Under the pieces are notes generated by a model. The model searched no databases, had not been told where the DNA came from, and saw only the letters and a program-made list of their open reading frames with translations. DNA of 64,000 nucleotides from Streptococcus equinus ATCC 9812 (lineage in GTDB: Bacteria; Bacillota; Bacilli; Lactobacillales; Streptococcaceae). Shown one piece after another: positions 29,311 through 37,422 of the stretch; the first letter of the stretch is position 1, and each line of letters opens with the position of its first letter. Position numbers and translations under genes: made by a program. The stretch is from positions 623,288 to 687,287 of the forward strand of contig NZ_GL698429.1 in assembly GCF_000187265.1 (NCBI RefSeq), read 5' to 3'.

Positions 29311-30218
29311 AGTTTTTCTACCTCTACTTTTTGATATGTTTCTTTGATGAATTCAGCTGTTGCTAAGTCATCTGAGAATGTAGTTGCTGTTCCACAAGCG
29401 ACACCCCATTTAAGAGCTTCAACAGGGTCACCAGATTTAACGTATTCTCCAGTGAAACCAGCTACCATTGAGTCACCAGCACCTACAGAGTTTTTAACTG
29501 TACCTTTAATTGGTTTTGCGAAGTATGCTGCTTCTGGAGTTACAAGCAATGCGCCATCTCCAGCCATTGAAATAATAACGTTTTTAGCACCTTTAGCAAG
29601 AATTTCACGAGCGTATTTTTCAATATCAGCTAGACCATTCAATTCTACACCAAAGATATCAGCCAATTCGTGATTATTTGGTTTTACTAAAAGCGGTTGG
29701 TAGTTTAGTGAGTCAAGTAGAGTTTGTCCCTCAAAGTCACACACTACTTCAGCACCAGCTTTTTTAGCAATTGGAATCAAAGTGTTGTAAACTTGGTTCC
29801 CAAGGCTGCTTGGAGCTGAACCCGCAAAAACAACAGTATCTTCGCTAGACAAGCCAGCAAGAATTGATTTCAATTCTTCTAATTTTTCATCTGAAATTTT
29901 TGGACCAGCACCATTAATTTCAGTTTCTTCACCAGCTTTGATTTTAACGTTAATACGTGTATCTTCAGAAACTTCAACAAAGTCTGTTTTAATACCTTCA
30001 GCTACTAAGCTATCAGCAACAAAACGTCCAGTGAAACCACCGATAAAACCAGTTGCAGTATTATCGATATCCAATCGTTGTAAGATACGACTAACGTTAA
30101 TTCCTTTACCACCAGCAAACTTATCATCGCTAGACATACGGTTAACACTGTCAAGTACTAAGTTATCCAAGCGAACGATAAAGTCGATTGATGGATTCAG
30201 AGTTACTGTGTAAATCAT
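29307..30218 (-). CDS. fruK: 1-phosphofructokinase
   Basis: A 303-residue PfkB-family kinase that phosphorylates fructose-1-phosphate to fructose-1,6-bisphosphate. The N-terminal MIYTVTLNPSIDF and FAGGKGINVSR are typical. The C-terminal anion hole and catalytic base are in NSVGAGDSMVAGF. It overlaps fruR upstream and fruA downstream by 4 bases each, a tightly coupled operon. Confidence 0.96.
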   Translation of the reverse strand: MIYTVTLNPSIDFIVRLDNLVLDSVNRMSSDDKFAGGKGINVSRILQRLDIDNTATGFIGGFTGRFVADSLVAEGIKTDFVEVSEDTRINVKIKAGEETEINGAGPKISDEKLEELKSILAGLSSEDTVVFAGSAPSSLGNQVYNTLIPIAKKAGAEVVCDFEGQTLLDSLNYQPLLVKPNNHELADIFGVELNGLADIEKYAREILAKGAKNVIISMAGDGALLVTPEAAYFAKPIKGTVKNSVGAGDSMVAGFTGEYVKSGDPVEALKWGVACGTATTFSDDLATAEFIKETYQKVEVEKL

Positions 30219-30964
30219 ACTTCAATTACCCTCGTATTTTCTTTTATTTTTTTCATCAGTGCTCCGCTAGATTGATTGGTAATGATTGTAACATTTTCAA
30301 TCTTTTCAACCTTTGCAAAAGAAATACGACCAATCTTTGATGAGTCAGTGACTACATAAGTCTTTCTGGCATTCTCGATAACTGTCCTTTTAATAACTGC
30401 TTCCTCTACGTCAGGTGTTGTTAGGAATTTTTCATCAATTCCATTAATACCTAAGAAAGCTTTATCAAAACTCAACTGTCGAATTTGATCGTAAGCTGCT
30501 ACTCCGATACTTGCATCAGTTGATTTTTTTACATGACCACCAATAATGATGGTCTTGACGTTTTTATCAACCAACTTAGCAGCGTGGTGAATTGAATTCG
30601 TTACAACCGTTAAATTATCCTGATTTAAATAGCCTAATAATAATTCGTTGGTTGTTCCTGCATCCACAAAAATAACTTCATCATTTAAAATCATTTCTGC
30701 TGCTTTTTGAGCAACTAGCTTTTTTTCTTGAATGTTTTTGATAGATTTTTGCTGATTGGTAAATTCCTCTTGGAGCGAGTGAGGAAGTTCAGCCCCACCA
30801 TGAACTCGGTGAAGTTTTCGCTCACTTTCAAGCTCGTCTAAATCCCTGCGAACAGTGGATTCAGAGGTATCTAGCAGGCTAACTAAGTCATCCAGCCGAA
30901 CAAATTTATCATGAGACAATTTCTGCATGATTAATTGTTTTCGTTTAGACTTTAGAATCCTCAT
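30215..30964 (-). CDS. fruR: DeoR-family fructose operon repressor
   Basis: A protein of about 250 residues: N-terminal DeoR helix-turn-helix (SESTVRRDLDELESERKLHRVHGGAE) and C-terminal sugar-phosphate-sensing domain with IFVDAGTTNELL. Typical FruR proteins start MLKSERK; here the homologous point is the codon ATT after MR. ATG 30964 lies only 2 bases after GGAGG and ATG 30973 has no ribosome-binding site, so the exact start is unclear. A cre site abuts the coding region. Fructose-1-phosphate is the expected inducer. Confidence 0.9.
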   Translation of the reverse strand: MRILKSKRKQLIMQKLSHDKFVRLDDLVSLLDTSESTVRRDLDELESERKLHRVHGGAELPHSLQEEFTNQQKSIKNIQEKKLVAQKAAEMILNDEVIFVDAGTTNELLLGYLNQDNLTVVTNSIHHAAKLVDKNVKTIIIGGHVKKSTDASIGVAAYDQIRQLSFDKAFLGINGIDEKFLTTPDVEEAVIKRTVIENARKTYVVTDSSKIGRISFAKVEKIENVTIITNQSSGALMKKIKENTRVIEV

Positions 30965-30973
30965 CACCTCCAT

Positions 30974-31021
30974 TGAAATCGTTTACAGATAGAATTATAC
31001 TATATTTCCAATCAATGTCAA
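30974..31021 (-). promoter_or_regulatory. Fructose operon promoter with cre site
   Basis: On the minus strand TTGACA (31016-31021) and TATAAT (30994-30999) are 16 bases apart. TGTAAACGATTTCA (30974-30987) fits the CcpA cre consensus TGWNANCGNTNWCA at every position and covers the likely start site. Direct TTTCAGAAA repeats at about 31060-31095 may be further regulator sites. Confidence 0.85.
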
Positions 31022-31090
31022 GCACTTTCTCTCAAATTCTATCATTTTTCTGCAAAAACGTCAATTTCAGAAAGTGAATTTTTGATTTCA

Positions 31091-31133
31091 GAAAAAACCT
31101 TGTAAAACAAGTGGAATTCACTGTCTTACAAGG
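31091..31133 (-). terminator. Terminator of the ferredoxin-NADP reductase gene
   Basis: CCTTGTAA/TTACAAGG (31098-31105 with 31126-31133) closes an inner palindrome-like hairpin (AGTGGAATTCACT). It is followed by TTTTTTC on the minus strand and CTTTTTT on the plus strand. It may act both ways. Confidence 0.85.
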
Positions 31134-31141
31134 CTTTTTTA

Positions 31142-32143
31142 TTATTCATTAATTAATGATGTTGAGTGAACAACTCGGTTATCACGATCAGGGAAAATGT
31201 ATTTAATAGCTTGGTTAATAGCTGTTGGTGCTTCACCAAAACCAGTTGCAATCAAATCAACTTTTCCTTCATAATCAGCTGCATCACCGATTGCATAGAC
31301 ACCTGGTTGACTTGTTTCAAACAATGGTGAAACTGTAATACTTGAACGTTTGTAATCAACATTCCAGTTTTTAAGGTTTTTATTTGAAGTTGAAAAACCA
31401 AAGCTTACAATCAATGCATCAAGCGGTAACTCTACTGTCTCATCTGATTTCACCTTTTGAACTGTTAAGCTCTTAGCAAATTGGCCATCACCTGAGAGTT
31501 CGTATGGTATATAAGGTGTCAAAATATTGACATTTGAATTTTTCAACACTTCAACACTGTGTTCATGAGCTCGGAAAGCATCACGACGGTGTACGATTGT
31601 GACACTTTTAGCCAAACCATCCAAGTGGTTTGCCCAGTCAACTGCTGAGTCTCCTCCACCACAAATAACAACATTTTTACCAGCGAATTGGTCAAGTTTG
31701 TGAACGTTGTAGAAAAGGTTATTATCTGCGTATAATTCTTCGCCTTCTAGACCAAGTGTACGAGGAGCAAACGCGCCATTACCACAAGCAATCACAATCG
31801 CACGTGAAAAATGTTGTCCTTTATTTGTGTCGATAGTGAAGATGTCACCATCTTTTTCAAAAGTTTTAACTTCCTCTTTAAGGCAAATAGCTGTGTTATC
31901 TTTAAAACGATCCAATTGTTTAATAAGATTTTCAGTCAAATCTGCTGCTGTGATTCCTGGGAAACCAGCAACGTCGTAAACCATTTTTTCAGGATAAAGA
32001 ACTGCAGGTTGGCCACCAAGTTCAGATAAACTTTCAATGATTTTTACTGAAACTCCACGCAAACCAGCATAAAATGCTGCAAACAGACCAACAGGTCCAC
32101 CACCAATGATAGTAATGTCATAGATTTCACGATTTTCTGACAT
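31142..32143 (-). CDS. Ferredoxin-NADP(+) reductase, thioredoxin-reductase-like type
   Basis: A 333-residue two-domain flavoprotein. FAD binding is at [12 protein letters not shown] (residues 14-25) and NADPH binding at [11 protein letters not shown]. The redox CxxC of true thioredoxin reductases is absent, and the C-terminal part resembles YumC-type ferredoxin/flavodoxin-NADP reductases. It probably recycles reduced flavodoxin or ferredoxin. The start ATG lies directly behind the GrpB-like gene's stop (0 bases apart), so they are cotranscribed. Confidence 0.9.
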   Translation of the reverse strand: MSENREIYDITIIGGGPVGLFAAFYAGLRGVSVKIIESLSELGGQPAVLYPEKMVYDVAGFPGITAADLTENLIKQLDRFKDNTAICLKEEVKTFEKDGDIFTIDTNKGQHFSRAIVIACGNGAFAPRTLGLEGEELYADNNLFYNVHKLDQFAGKNVVICGGGDSAVDWANHLDGLAKSVTIVHRRDAFRAHEHSVEVLKNSNVNILTPYIPYELSGDGQFAKSLTVQKVKSDETVELPLDALIVSFGFSTSNKNLKNWNVDYKRSSITVSPLFETSQPGVYAIGDAADYEGKVDLIATGFGEAPTAINQAIKYIFPDRDNRVVHSTSLINE

Positions 32144-32656
32144 TTAAATTTCCATCTCCTTATATATTTGTTCAATAATAGTTGATTTATAGGCTATATA
32201 GCTATCGATATCTTTGGGAAATAGCTGCGCTGCTTTCACTTTTACTTCGCCATAAGCCTGAACAGCTTCTGGATGACAGCGTAAATAATCTCGAAAAGGA
32301 AGATGACGTTTTAACTCACACGAACTTTCAGGGCAGACATAGAGATGATGAAGTTGCAAGTGCTCTTTGCCAGAATAAGCAAAAGCCTCTCTTCCTTCTA
32401 TCCCTAAATTTCCTTCATGAACATAACCAATTTTTGCTAAACGATCAATCACTTCCGTCAAATCTGTATCATCTGAAATAACAAGATCAATATCAATAAT
32501 TGGCTTTGCCGAAAGTCCTTGAACGGAAGTACTACCGACATGTTCAATTCGAAGAACTAGCTTCCCTGCAGCTTCTTGTAACTCTTTTGAGATTTGCTCA
32601 AAATCGTCTTTCCAACTTTCTTGGTAAGAAAGTACCACAACTTCTTTTGTTCGCAT
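32144..32656 (-). CDS. GrpB-like nucleotidyltransferase-fold protein
   Basis: A 170-residue UPF0157/GrpB-domain protein. The start MRTKEVVVLSY is chosen because TGTGGAGG lies 5 bases upstream; an ATG 9 codons earlier has no such signal. Motifs VGSTSVQGLSAKPIIDIDLVIS (GSTSVQGLSAKP and DIDLVIS) are the conserved nucleotidyltransferase-like core. No enzymatic activity has been shown for the family in streptococci. It sits at the head of the unit with the reductase. Confidence 0.87.
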   Translation of the reverse strand: MRTKEVVVLSYQESWKDDFEQISKELQEAAGKLVLRIEHVGSTSVQGLSAKPIIDIDLVISDDTDLTEVIDRLAKIGYVHEGNLGIEGREAFAYSGKEHLQLHHLYVCPESSCELKRHLPFRDYLRCHPEAVQAYGEVKVKAAQLFPKDIDSYIAYKSTIIEQIYKEMEI

Positions 32657-32670
32657 AAAACCTCCACAAA

Positions 32671-32696
32671 AATAAAAAGACATACAGCCGCATGTC
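32671..32696 (-). terminator. Terminator after trmD
   Basis: GACATGC/GTATGTC (32679-32685 with 32690-32696) with loop GGCT is followed by TTTTTATTTTTG on the minus strand. It lies between trmD and the GrpB-like gene. Confidence 0.8.
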
Positions 32697-32715
32697 CTTT
32701 ATTATATCACATATT

Positions 32716-33444
32716 CTATTTTTTCGCGTCTCTATCCTTTAGAATCTTACGGAAAATGGCCTCTTCTTCCTTCGTAAAGGTATAGTTTTCCAACAAATCA
32801 GGTCGACGATCCAATGTTTTACGAAGGCTTTGTTCAATTCGCCACTTACGAATATTCTCATGGTGACCACTCATCAAGACATCAGGCACTTTCATACCAC
32901 GAAAGTCATATGGACGAGTGTACTGAGGAAATTCTAATAAACCAGATGAAAATGAATCATCTTGGTGACTTGCTTCTTTTCCGAGAACATTTGGAATCAA
33001 GCGAACTGTGGCATCAACGATTGTCATTGCTGCTAACTCACCACCCGTTAAAACAAAATCGCCAAGTGAAATCTCATCTGTCACTAACGTCTTGATACGC
33101 TCATCATAGCCTTCATAATGACCACAGATAAAGATTAACTCTTCTTCTTGTGAAAGCTCCTCAGCATAGCTTTGGTCAAATTTACGACCTGCAGGATCCA
33201 AAAGAATCACACGAGGTTTTTTAGCATTAATTTTGTCAATCGTATCAAAAATAGGCTGCGCACGAAGTAACATTCCTTGACCGCCACCATAAGGTTCATC
33301 ATCAACATGACGAGCTTTTTCAGCATTATCACGGAAATTGTGGTAATTAATGTCAAGCAATCCTTTTTCAGTCGCTTTTCCGACAATTGAGTGTTCAAGC
33401 GGTGCAAACATTTCTGGAAAGAGTGTCAAGATATCAATCTTCAT
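32716..33444 (-). CDS. trmD: tRNA (guanine-37-N1)-methyltransferase
   Basis: A 242-residue SPOUT methyltransferase starting [13 protein letters not shown], with GGAAGGA upstream; an ATG 7 codons earlier is ignored. The knotted SAM site includes [24 protein letters not shown] and the C-terminal [15 protein letters not shown]. It methylates G37 of tRNAs reading CNN codons and prevents +1 frameshifting. It overlaps rimM by 11 bases. Confidence 0.96.
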   Translation of the reverse strand: MKIDILTLFPEMFAPLEHSIVGKATEKGLLDINYHNFRDNAEKARHVDDEPYGGGQGMLLRAQPIFDTIDKINAKKPRVILLDPAGRKFDQSYAEELSQEEELIFICGHYEGYDERIKTLVTDEISLGDFVLTGGELAAMTIVDATVRLIPNVLGKEASHQDDSFSSGLLEFPQYTRPYDFRGMKVPDVLMSGHHENIRKWRIEQSLRKTLDRRPDLLENYTFTKEEEAIFRKILKDRDAKK

Positions 33445-33952
33445 CGTCAAGTCCTTCCAATACATCTACATCAACACGATTACCTGCAACATCAACATTC
33501 AAAATAACTGGTGGAATGTACGGCAATAGCAAATCGCGTTTTCCTTTACGTTTGACAACCCAAACATCATTAGCACCAGGCTGAAGAATTTCTTTAATTT
33601 GCCCAATTAAAACATCATTTTCATAAACGTCAAGTCCAATGATTTCATGATAGTAAAATTCACCATCTTCAAGTTCTGAAAGATTTTCTTCAGCAACCTT
33701 CAATGAGCACCCTTTATATTTTTCGATATCATTGATATGATACATACCTTTGAATTTGATGATGTCAAAATTCTTTTGTTTGCGATGGCTTGCAATTTCT
33801 ACATCAAGCAGAAAACGATCCTTATCATCAAAAACAGCCAGTTTTGAACCTTTTTTAAAACGTTCTTCAGCAAAATCTGTAACTGACAAAACACGCATCT
33901 CACCTTGAAGACCTTGTGTATTGACAATTCTTCCAACATTATAGTAATTCAT
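33434..33952 (-). CDS. rimM: Ribosome maturation factor RimM
   Basis: A 172-residue RimM, with N-terminal barrel ([15 protein letters not shown]) and C-terminal PRC barrel ([13 protein letters not shown] and [16 protein letters not shown]). It assists 30S head assembly with S19. ATG 33952 is chosen because GGAG lies 5 bases before it; a GTG 2 codons earlier would overlap the signal. It leads rimM-trmD. The long-known rpsP-rimM-trmD cluster is split here by two tRNA genes. Confidence 0.95.
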   Translation of the reverse strand: MNYYNVGRIVNTQGLQGEMRVLSVTDFAEERFKKGSKLAVFDDKDRFLLDVEIASHRKQKNFDIIKFKGMYHINDIEKYKGCSLKVAEENLSELEDGEFYYHEIIGLDVYENDVLIGQIKEILQPGANDVWVVKRKGKRDLLLPYIPPVILNVDVAGNRVDVDVLEGLDDED

Positions 33953-34003
33953 TTTCACTCCACATAACTTAGTCTTTATTATTTTACCATAAAAATAGTA
34001 AAG

Positions 34004-34031
34004 AAAAAACCAGCTGCCCTACTGCAACTGG
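34004..34031 (-). terminator. Terminator after the tRNA pair
   Basis: CCAGTTGC/GCAGCTGG (34010-34017 with 34024-34031; one G-U pair) is followed by TTTTTTC on the minus strand, 7 bases past tRNA-Glu. Confidence 0.8.
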
Positions 34032-34037
34032 TCAAGA

Positions 34038-34109
34038 TAGTCCGTACGGGATTCGAACCCGTGTTACCGCCGTGAAAAGGCGGTGTCTTAACCCCTTGAC
34101 CAACGGACC
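34038..34109 (-). tRNA. tRNA-Glu(UUC)
   Basis: A 72-base tRNA on the minus strand beginning GGTCCGTTGGTCAAGGGG. The anticodon loop CTTTTCAC carries UUC. The acceptor arms GGTCCGT/ACGGACT pair with one G-U, and the T-loop is GGTTCGAATCC. CCA is not encoded. It follows tRNA-Gln by 24 bases in one transcript. Confidence 0.95.
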
Positions 34110-34133
34110 ATATTAACAAAACCATACGGTTCA

Positions 34134-34205
34134 CTGGGGTAGCTGGATTCGAACCAACGCATGAGGGAGTCAAAGTCCCTTGCCTTACCGCTTGGCTATA
34201 CCCCA
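34134..34205 (-). tRNA. tRNA-Gln(UUG)
   Basis: A 72-base tRNA on the minus strand beginning TGGGGTATAGCCAAGCGG. The anticodon region GACTTTGACTC carries UUG, and the acceptor arm TGGGGTA/TACCCCA is fully paired. The discriminator is G. A strong promoter ends about 9 bases upstream. Confidence 0.95.
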
Positions 34206-34220
34206 TAAACAACATAACCT

Positions 34221-34249
34221 ATTCTATCGCAATCAACTTTATTTGTCAA
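34221..34249 (-). promoter_or_regulatory. tRNA promoter
   Basis: On the minus strand TTGACA (34244-34249) and TAGAAT (34221-34226) are 17 bases apart, close to the 5' end of tRNA-Gln. Confidence 0.8.
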
Positions 34250-34348
34250 CCCCTTTTTTGAAGTTTTTTTCAAAAAGTTTTTTAAACTGCAATAATCTGA
34301 CCTGCACAACAACTCTCAAAAGTTATCTCTCAAATCAATACAATATAT

Positions 34349-34377
34349 ATTCTATCATGATTGAGGCACTTTGGCAA
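34349..34377 (-). promoter_or_regulatory. Second promoter-like site upstream of the tRNAs
   Basis: TTGCCA (34372-34377) and TAGAAT (34349-34354) on the minus strand are 17 bases apart. The roughly 90 bases downstream hold no gene before the tRNA promoter, so this is a tandem tRNA promoter or drives an unannotated small RNA. Confidence 0.5.
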
Positions 34378-34428
34378 TACTTTTTTGAAACTTTTTTTAA
34401 TTTTTTTCAGGATACTTGACATTTGCAA

Positions 34429-34457
34429 AAAGAAAAAGAGTAGCATAACACTACTCT
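34429..34457 (-). terminator. Terminator overlapping the khpA stop
   Basis: AGAGTAG/CTACTCT (34437-34443 with 34451-34457) is followed by TTTTCTTTTTG on the minus strand. The stem contains the khpA stop codon. Confidence 0.75.
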
Positions 34458-34699
34458 TCTCCTTTTTCGTCAATAACGAGTCTTACTTTTTTACCTTGAG
34501 TTGGTACCGAATAGACAATCGATCTTATCGCTGTAATGGTACGACCTTTTTTACCGATAACACGACCGATGTCCTGTGCATCCAAATCCAGATGATATTC
34601 TAAAAACTCAGGTGTATCTTCAATTTTAATGGTAAGATTATCTGGTTGTGAAATCAAAGGTTTCACAATAGCGATAATAAGATTTTCAATGGTATCCAT
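34451..34699 (-). CDS. khpA: KH-domain RNA-binding protein KhpA
   Basis: An 82-residue protein made of one KH domain with the GxxG loop VIGKKGRTI. In pneumococcus KhpA partners KhpB/EloR in control of cell elongation and binds many RNAs. It lies 17 bases after rpsP, the usual streptococcal arrangement. Confidence 0.93.
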   Translation of the reverse strand: MDTIENLIIAIVKPLISQPDNLTIKIEDTPEFLEYHLDLDAQDIGRVIGKKGRTITAIRSIVYSVPTQGKKVRLVIDEKGEE

Positions 34700-34716
34700 A
34701 GGCTTTTGTTACTCTA

Positions 34717-34989
34717 TTATTTTGAGAATTTTGAATCGTGGAATTTTTTCATAACACCTTGTTTAGAAAGGATGTTACGAACTGTATCTGAAGGTTGAGC
34801 ACCTTTAGACAACCATTCAAGAACACGTTCTTCTTTAAGTGTTACTTGGTTTTCAGCTACAAGTGGGTTGTAAGTACCAACTGTTTCGATGAAACGACCA
34901 TCACGTGGAGCACGTGAATCAGCTACGTTGATACGGTAGAAAGGTTTTTTCTTAGAACCCATACGAGTTAAACGGATTTTTACTGCCAT
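34717..34989 (-). CDS. rpsP: 30S ribosomal protein S16
   Basis: A 90-residue S16 with the conserved start [20 protein letters not shown] and the core [12 protein letters not shown]. The ribosome-binding site is weak (AAGAGA). It leads rpsP-khpA, and its promoter shares sequence with the terminator of the upstream gene. Confidence 0.97.
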   Translation of the reverse strand: MAVKIRLTRMGSKKKPFYRINVADSRAPRDGRFIETVGTYNPLVAENQVTLKEERVLEWLSKGAQPSDTVRNILSKQGVMKKFHDSKFSK

Positions 34990-35055
34990 TAGTATAAAGT
35001 CTCTTTTCTATTTTTTTGTTTAGGTTAATAGCTCTGCTACTAACTCACTTAACTT

Positions 35056-35083
35056 ATTATATCATAAAAAGATAAGGTGTCAA
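35056..35083 (-). promoter_or_regulatory. rpsP promoter
   Basis: TTGACA (35078-35083) and TATAAT (35056-35061) on the minus strand are 16 bases apart. The -35 box is part of the 3' arm of the adjacent terminator hairpin. Confidence 0.8.
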
Positions 35084-35102
35084 GAAAAAAACTTGACACC
35101 TT
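35074..35102 (-). terminator. Terminator-like hairpin before rpsP
   Basis: A perfect 11-bp stem AAGGTGTCAAG/CTTGACACCTT (35074-35084 with 35092-35102) with a 7-base loop follows the orphan gene at 35165. On the minus strand the next bases are ATCTTTTT, so the U-tract is not immediate. Confidence 0.65.
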
Positions 35103-35164
35103 TTAATTTTTTTCAGATTGTTAAACAATATAAGCATTGTAGATTACTTAGTTTACAATTCATA

Positions 35165-35947
35165 TTACTTATAACCAATAACTTTTTCTGAAACTTCAGT
35201 AATTATTTCATCAGAAATATCGCTTACAGATAGTGAATATGCTTTATTAAGTCTCGGATTGAAAATTCCGAGATTCTGAATATTGTTAAACTCTAGATAA
35301 TTAGAATGCTTTCCCATTATATAATAAATCAATATTTGAAGTGTCTGGTCTTTATTTGGCTCTTTCTTTGATACTTTAAAATCCCAAAGAGTATCAGCAG
35401 TTAAATAGTCACCATCACCTATAGTAACAACATCAGTATAAGCTCCCTCAAAAGTAAAACCGTCTTTAATAATTGGTCCATAATTTTCAATAAATGCAAG
35501 TGATCTTAGGACCATTGTACGTACGTTCTCAATAGTCTCATCAGTTAGAACAGGACTATTTTTTTTTTGCATACTCCTATAAATGCTCTCATAAAATGAT
35601 GACATTTGTACACGATAATATACATCAAATTCAACAAGTTTATGAGCACAACGTATTGATTCATCATCTAAACCTTTAACGTGCTTTAAAAACGCCTTTG
35701 CCAATTCATACTCAGATATATTTTTAGCCCCTTGTAAAGAAACTTTAAATGCATCCTCTAACGGTGCTCCATTCATAAATCGAGTAAGATAATCAACCAA
35801 CAATCCAACAAGAATAGGATGTATGTTCTCTTCATCATTTAACGCTGTCTCATCATCAAATTGTTGGACATGAAATGCTGTCTTGGGTCGGATATATCCT
35901 CCCCAAGGTTGTTTCACTTGTTTTATACGTTGTGTTACTGAAACCAT
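35165..35947 (-). CDS. Uncharacterised protein with PD-(D/E)XK nuclease-like motifs
   Basis: A 260-residue soluble protein starting MVSVTQRIKQVK; GAGGAG lies 4-5 bases upstream of this ATG and an earlier TTG is not preferred. I do not know a named function. Residues 165-210 read as a RecB/Cas4-like core: D172 in YTDVV, D189 and K191 in WDFKVSK, and Q204 in a helix QTLQILIYYIMG. These are the positions of a PD-(D/E)XK metal site. The N-terminal 160 residues are helical without a recognised domain. Closely similar hypothetical proteins occur in other Firmicutes, as I recall. It stands alone between an RsmJ-like gene and a terminator, with a GTAATATATTAC palindrome (35964-35975) 17 bases upstream. 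A DNA-repair or defence role is only inference. Confidence 0.75.
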   Translation of the reverse strand: MVSVTQRIKQVKQPWGGYIRPKTAFHVQQFDDETALNDEENIHPILVGLLVDYLTRFMNGAPLEDAFKVSLQGAKNISEYELAKAFLKHVKGLDDESIRCAHKLVEFDVYYRVQMSSFYESIYRSMQKKNSPVLTDETIENVRTMVLRSLAFIENYGPIIKDGFTFEGAYTDVVTIGDGDYLTADTLWDFKVSKKEPNKDQTLQILIYYIMGKHSNYLEFNNIQNLGIFNPRLNKAYSLSVSDISDEIITEVSEKVIGYK

Positions 35948-35978
35948 TTTTCTCCTCAATATAGTAATATATTACCAA

Positions 35979-36728
35979 TTAAATCTCAATTACACCATAA
36001 TGGAACTTCTGATTCGGTCGTACAAATTGCTTAAAGCCATATTTTTCAAAGACATCATCTCTAAAATGAGCTTTAATGATAATCTTCTTTCTAGCCACGC
36101 GCTTAGTTTCTTGCAAAAGCTCTTCTGAAAAAGCTGTGACATTAGCATACTGACGTAAGCCATCCAGATTCTTCGATTCCTCAATTCTCTCAGAAAACAT
36201 CGGATCACAATAAACAATATCAAAAGAATCATTCGGTAGTTTTTTCAAGTACGCCAGACTCTCAGCACAAATAGTCTTGATTGAACGCATTGCTTGGTTT
36301 AGTGACTCAGAGTTACTTTGATAGTTTTTTAAACCTTCTGAAACAATAAAATGAATCAAAGGATTACTCTCTACTGCTGTTACATCGTGACCAGCGTATG
36401 CCATAACAATACTATCACTTGCTAATCCCATTGTCGTGTCAAGAACCTTCAAAGAGTCCGTACCAAGTAAATCAACCAATGCATCGTGTGAACTTTTTAT
36501 TCGTAGCATAGCCGTATCTGGATGAAAAGAAAGCTCACTACCATCTTGATTTAATAAGCACAGCTTATTTTCATAAACCAAAAGGATACCCTCGCGACCC
36601 TGCAACAGCTTTTTTGCTGATTGTTTATTTCGCTCAATCACTGGAAGATTAAGCTTTTCACCGATTGTTTTTGCTTTAGCAAGCAATTTAGCATTTTCTC
36701 TCAAACTAGTTGTAATTACAATTGACAT
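35979..36728 (-). CDS. RsmJ-like class I SAM-dependent methyltransferase
   Basis: A 249-residue methyltransferase starting MSIVITTSLREN. The SAM-binding loop region is VLDTTMGLASDSIVMAYAGHDVTAVESN (as VLDTTMGLASDS and VTAVESN), like the DATAGLGRDA motif of RsmJ, which methylates G1516 of 16S rRNA. The catalytic-type motif is YCDPMF. There is no ribosome-binding site and TATAAT ends 6 bases before the ATG. It lies 19 bases after the DedA-like gene, whose coding end holds the promoter. Confidence 0.8.
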   Translation of the reverse strand: MSIVITTSLRENAKLLAKAKTIGEKLNLPVIERNKQSAKKLLQGREGILLVYENKLCLLNQDGSELSFHPDTAMLRIKSSHDALVDLLGTDSLKVLDTTMGLASDSIVMAYAGHDVTAVESNPLIHFIVSEGLKNYQSNSESLNQAMRSIKTICAESLAYLKKLPNDSFDIVYCDPMFSERIEESKNLDGLRQYANVTAFSEELLQETKRVARKKIIIKAHFRDDVFEKYGFKQFVRPNQKFHYGVIEI

Positions 36729-36734
36729 AACCAC

Positions 36735-36740
36735 ATTATA
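36735..36740 (-). promoter_or_regulatory. Extended -10 of the RsmJ-like gene
   Basis: TGGTATAAT on the minus strand (TATAAT at 36735-36740). No consensus -35 is visible at 16-18 bases. The expected start falls on or next to the A of the ATG. Confidence 0.55.
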
Positions 36741-36746
36741 CCAAAA

Positions 36747-37340
36747 TCACAAAAAACTTTTGATGAATCGTCCACCATAAATCCAAAAATAACTAAAAGC
36801 AACAATCGAAATCGGCTTACAAATTAAAATAATGTATAAGAATCGTTTAAAGGACATTCTTGATAAGCCGGTTACCATAACCAAAATATCTGCTGGTGAT
36901 ATAGGAGAAGCCATATTCAAAGCAAATACAGTTTCATATGTTGATGATGCCAATTTTTGCTCATAATGCTTAAATGATTTCTCATCTACAAATAATAAAA
37001 TAAACGGTTTACCATATCGCCTCGTAAGCAAAAATAGAATGATACTCCCAATCACAATTCCAACATAATTCAGAATAAATCCCAGAATTGGTCCAAATGC
37101 CATAAAACCAACAACCGTTGTCACACCACCTGGAATAATCGGGATAACAACTTGAATAATTTGTAATAGTAGAAATCCAATGCTACCTATAATCAAATGG
37201 CCTTTAAGCGCTCTTGTTAAAGCATCAGGATCATTTAAAATATCCATGTGCTTAAATAGATAGACTAAAAATAAAACAGTCAAAGCAATTGAAAAAATTC
37301 CCAAAAATTGAACCAACTTCTTCAAAGTTTCATACATCAT
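36747..37340 (-). CDS. VTT-domain (TVP38/TMEM64, DedA-like) membrane protein
   Basis: A 197-residue integral membrane protein starting MMYETLKKLVQ, with AAAGGATGAT just upstream; a longer frame starts 5 codons earlier. About five to six helices. The VTT core is IPGGVTTVVGFMAFGPILGF with the conserved glycines, followed by PISPADILVMVTGL. Family members are lipid scramblases or flippases (undecaprenyl phosphate or phospholipid). The substrate is unknown. It is transcribed from its own TTGTTA-17-TATAAT promoter. Confidence 0.85.
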   Translation of the reverse strand: MMYETLKKLVQFLGIFSIALTVLFLVYLFKHMDILNDPDALTRALKGHLIIGSIGFLLLQIIQVVIPIIPGGVTTVVGFMAFGPILGFILNYVGIVIGSIILFLLTRRYGKPFILLFVDEKSFKHYEQKLASSTYETVFALNMASPISPADILVMVTGLSRMSFKRFLYIILICKPISIVAFSYFWIYGGRFIKSFL

Positions 37341-37372
37341 ATCATCCTTTAACACGTCTATTACTTAAATTT

Positions 37373-37401
37373 ATTATACAAGGGTTATTCTTTTTTAACA
37401 A
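37373..37401 (-). promoter_or_regulatory. Promoter of the VTT-domain gene
   Basis: TTGTTA (37396-37401) and TATAAT (37373-37378) on the minus strand are 17 bases apart, in the gap after the ABC permease gene. Confidence 0.7.
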
Positions 37402-37422
37402 GAAATTATGTAACTCCTTTCA

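Noticed and set aside
34206-34450. A/T runs downstream of khpA as a protein-coding gene
   Set aside because: The plus-strand frames there are low-complexity and antisense to tRNA and promoter sequence.
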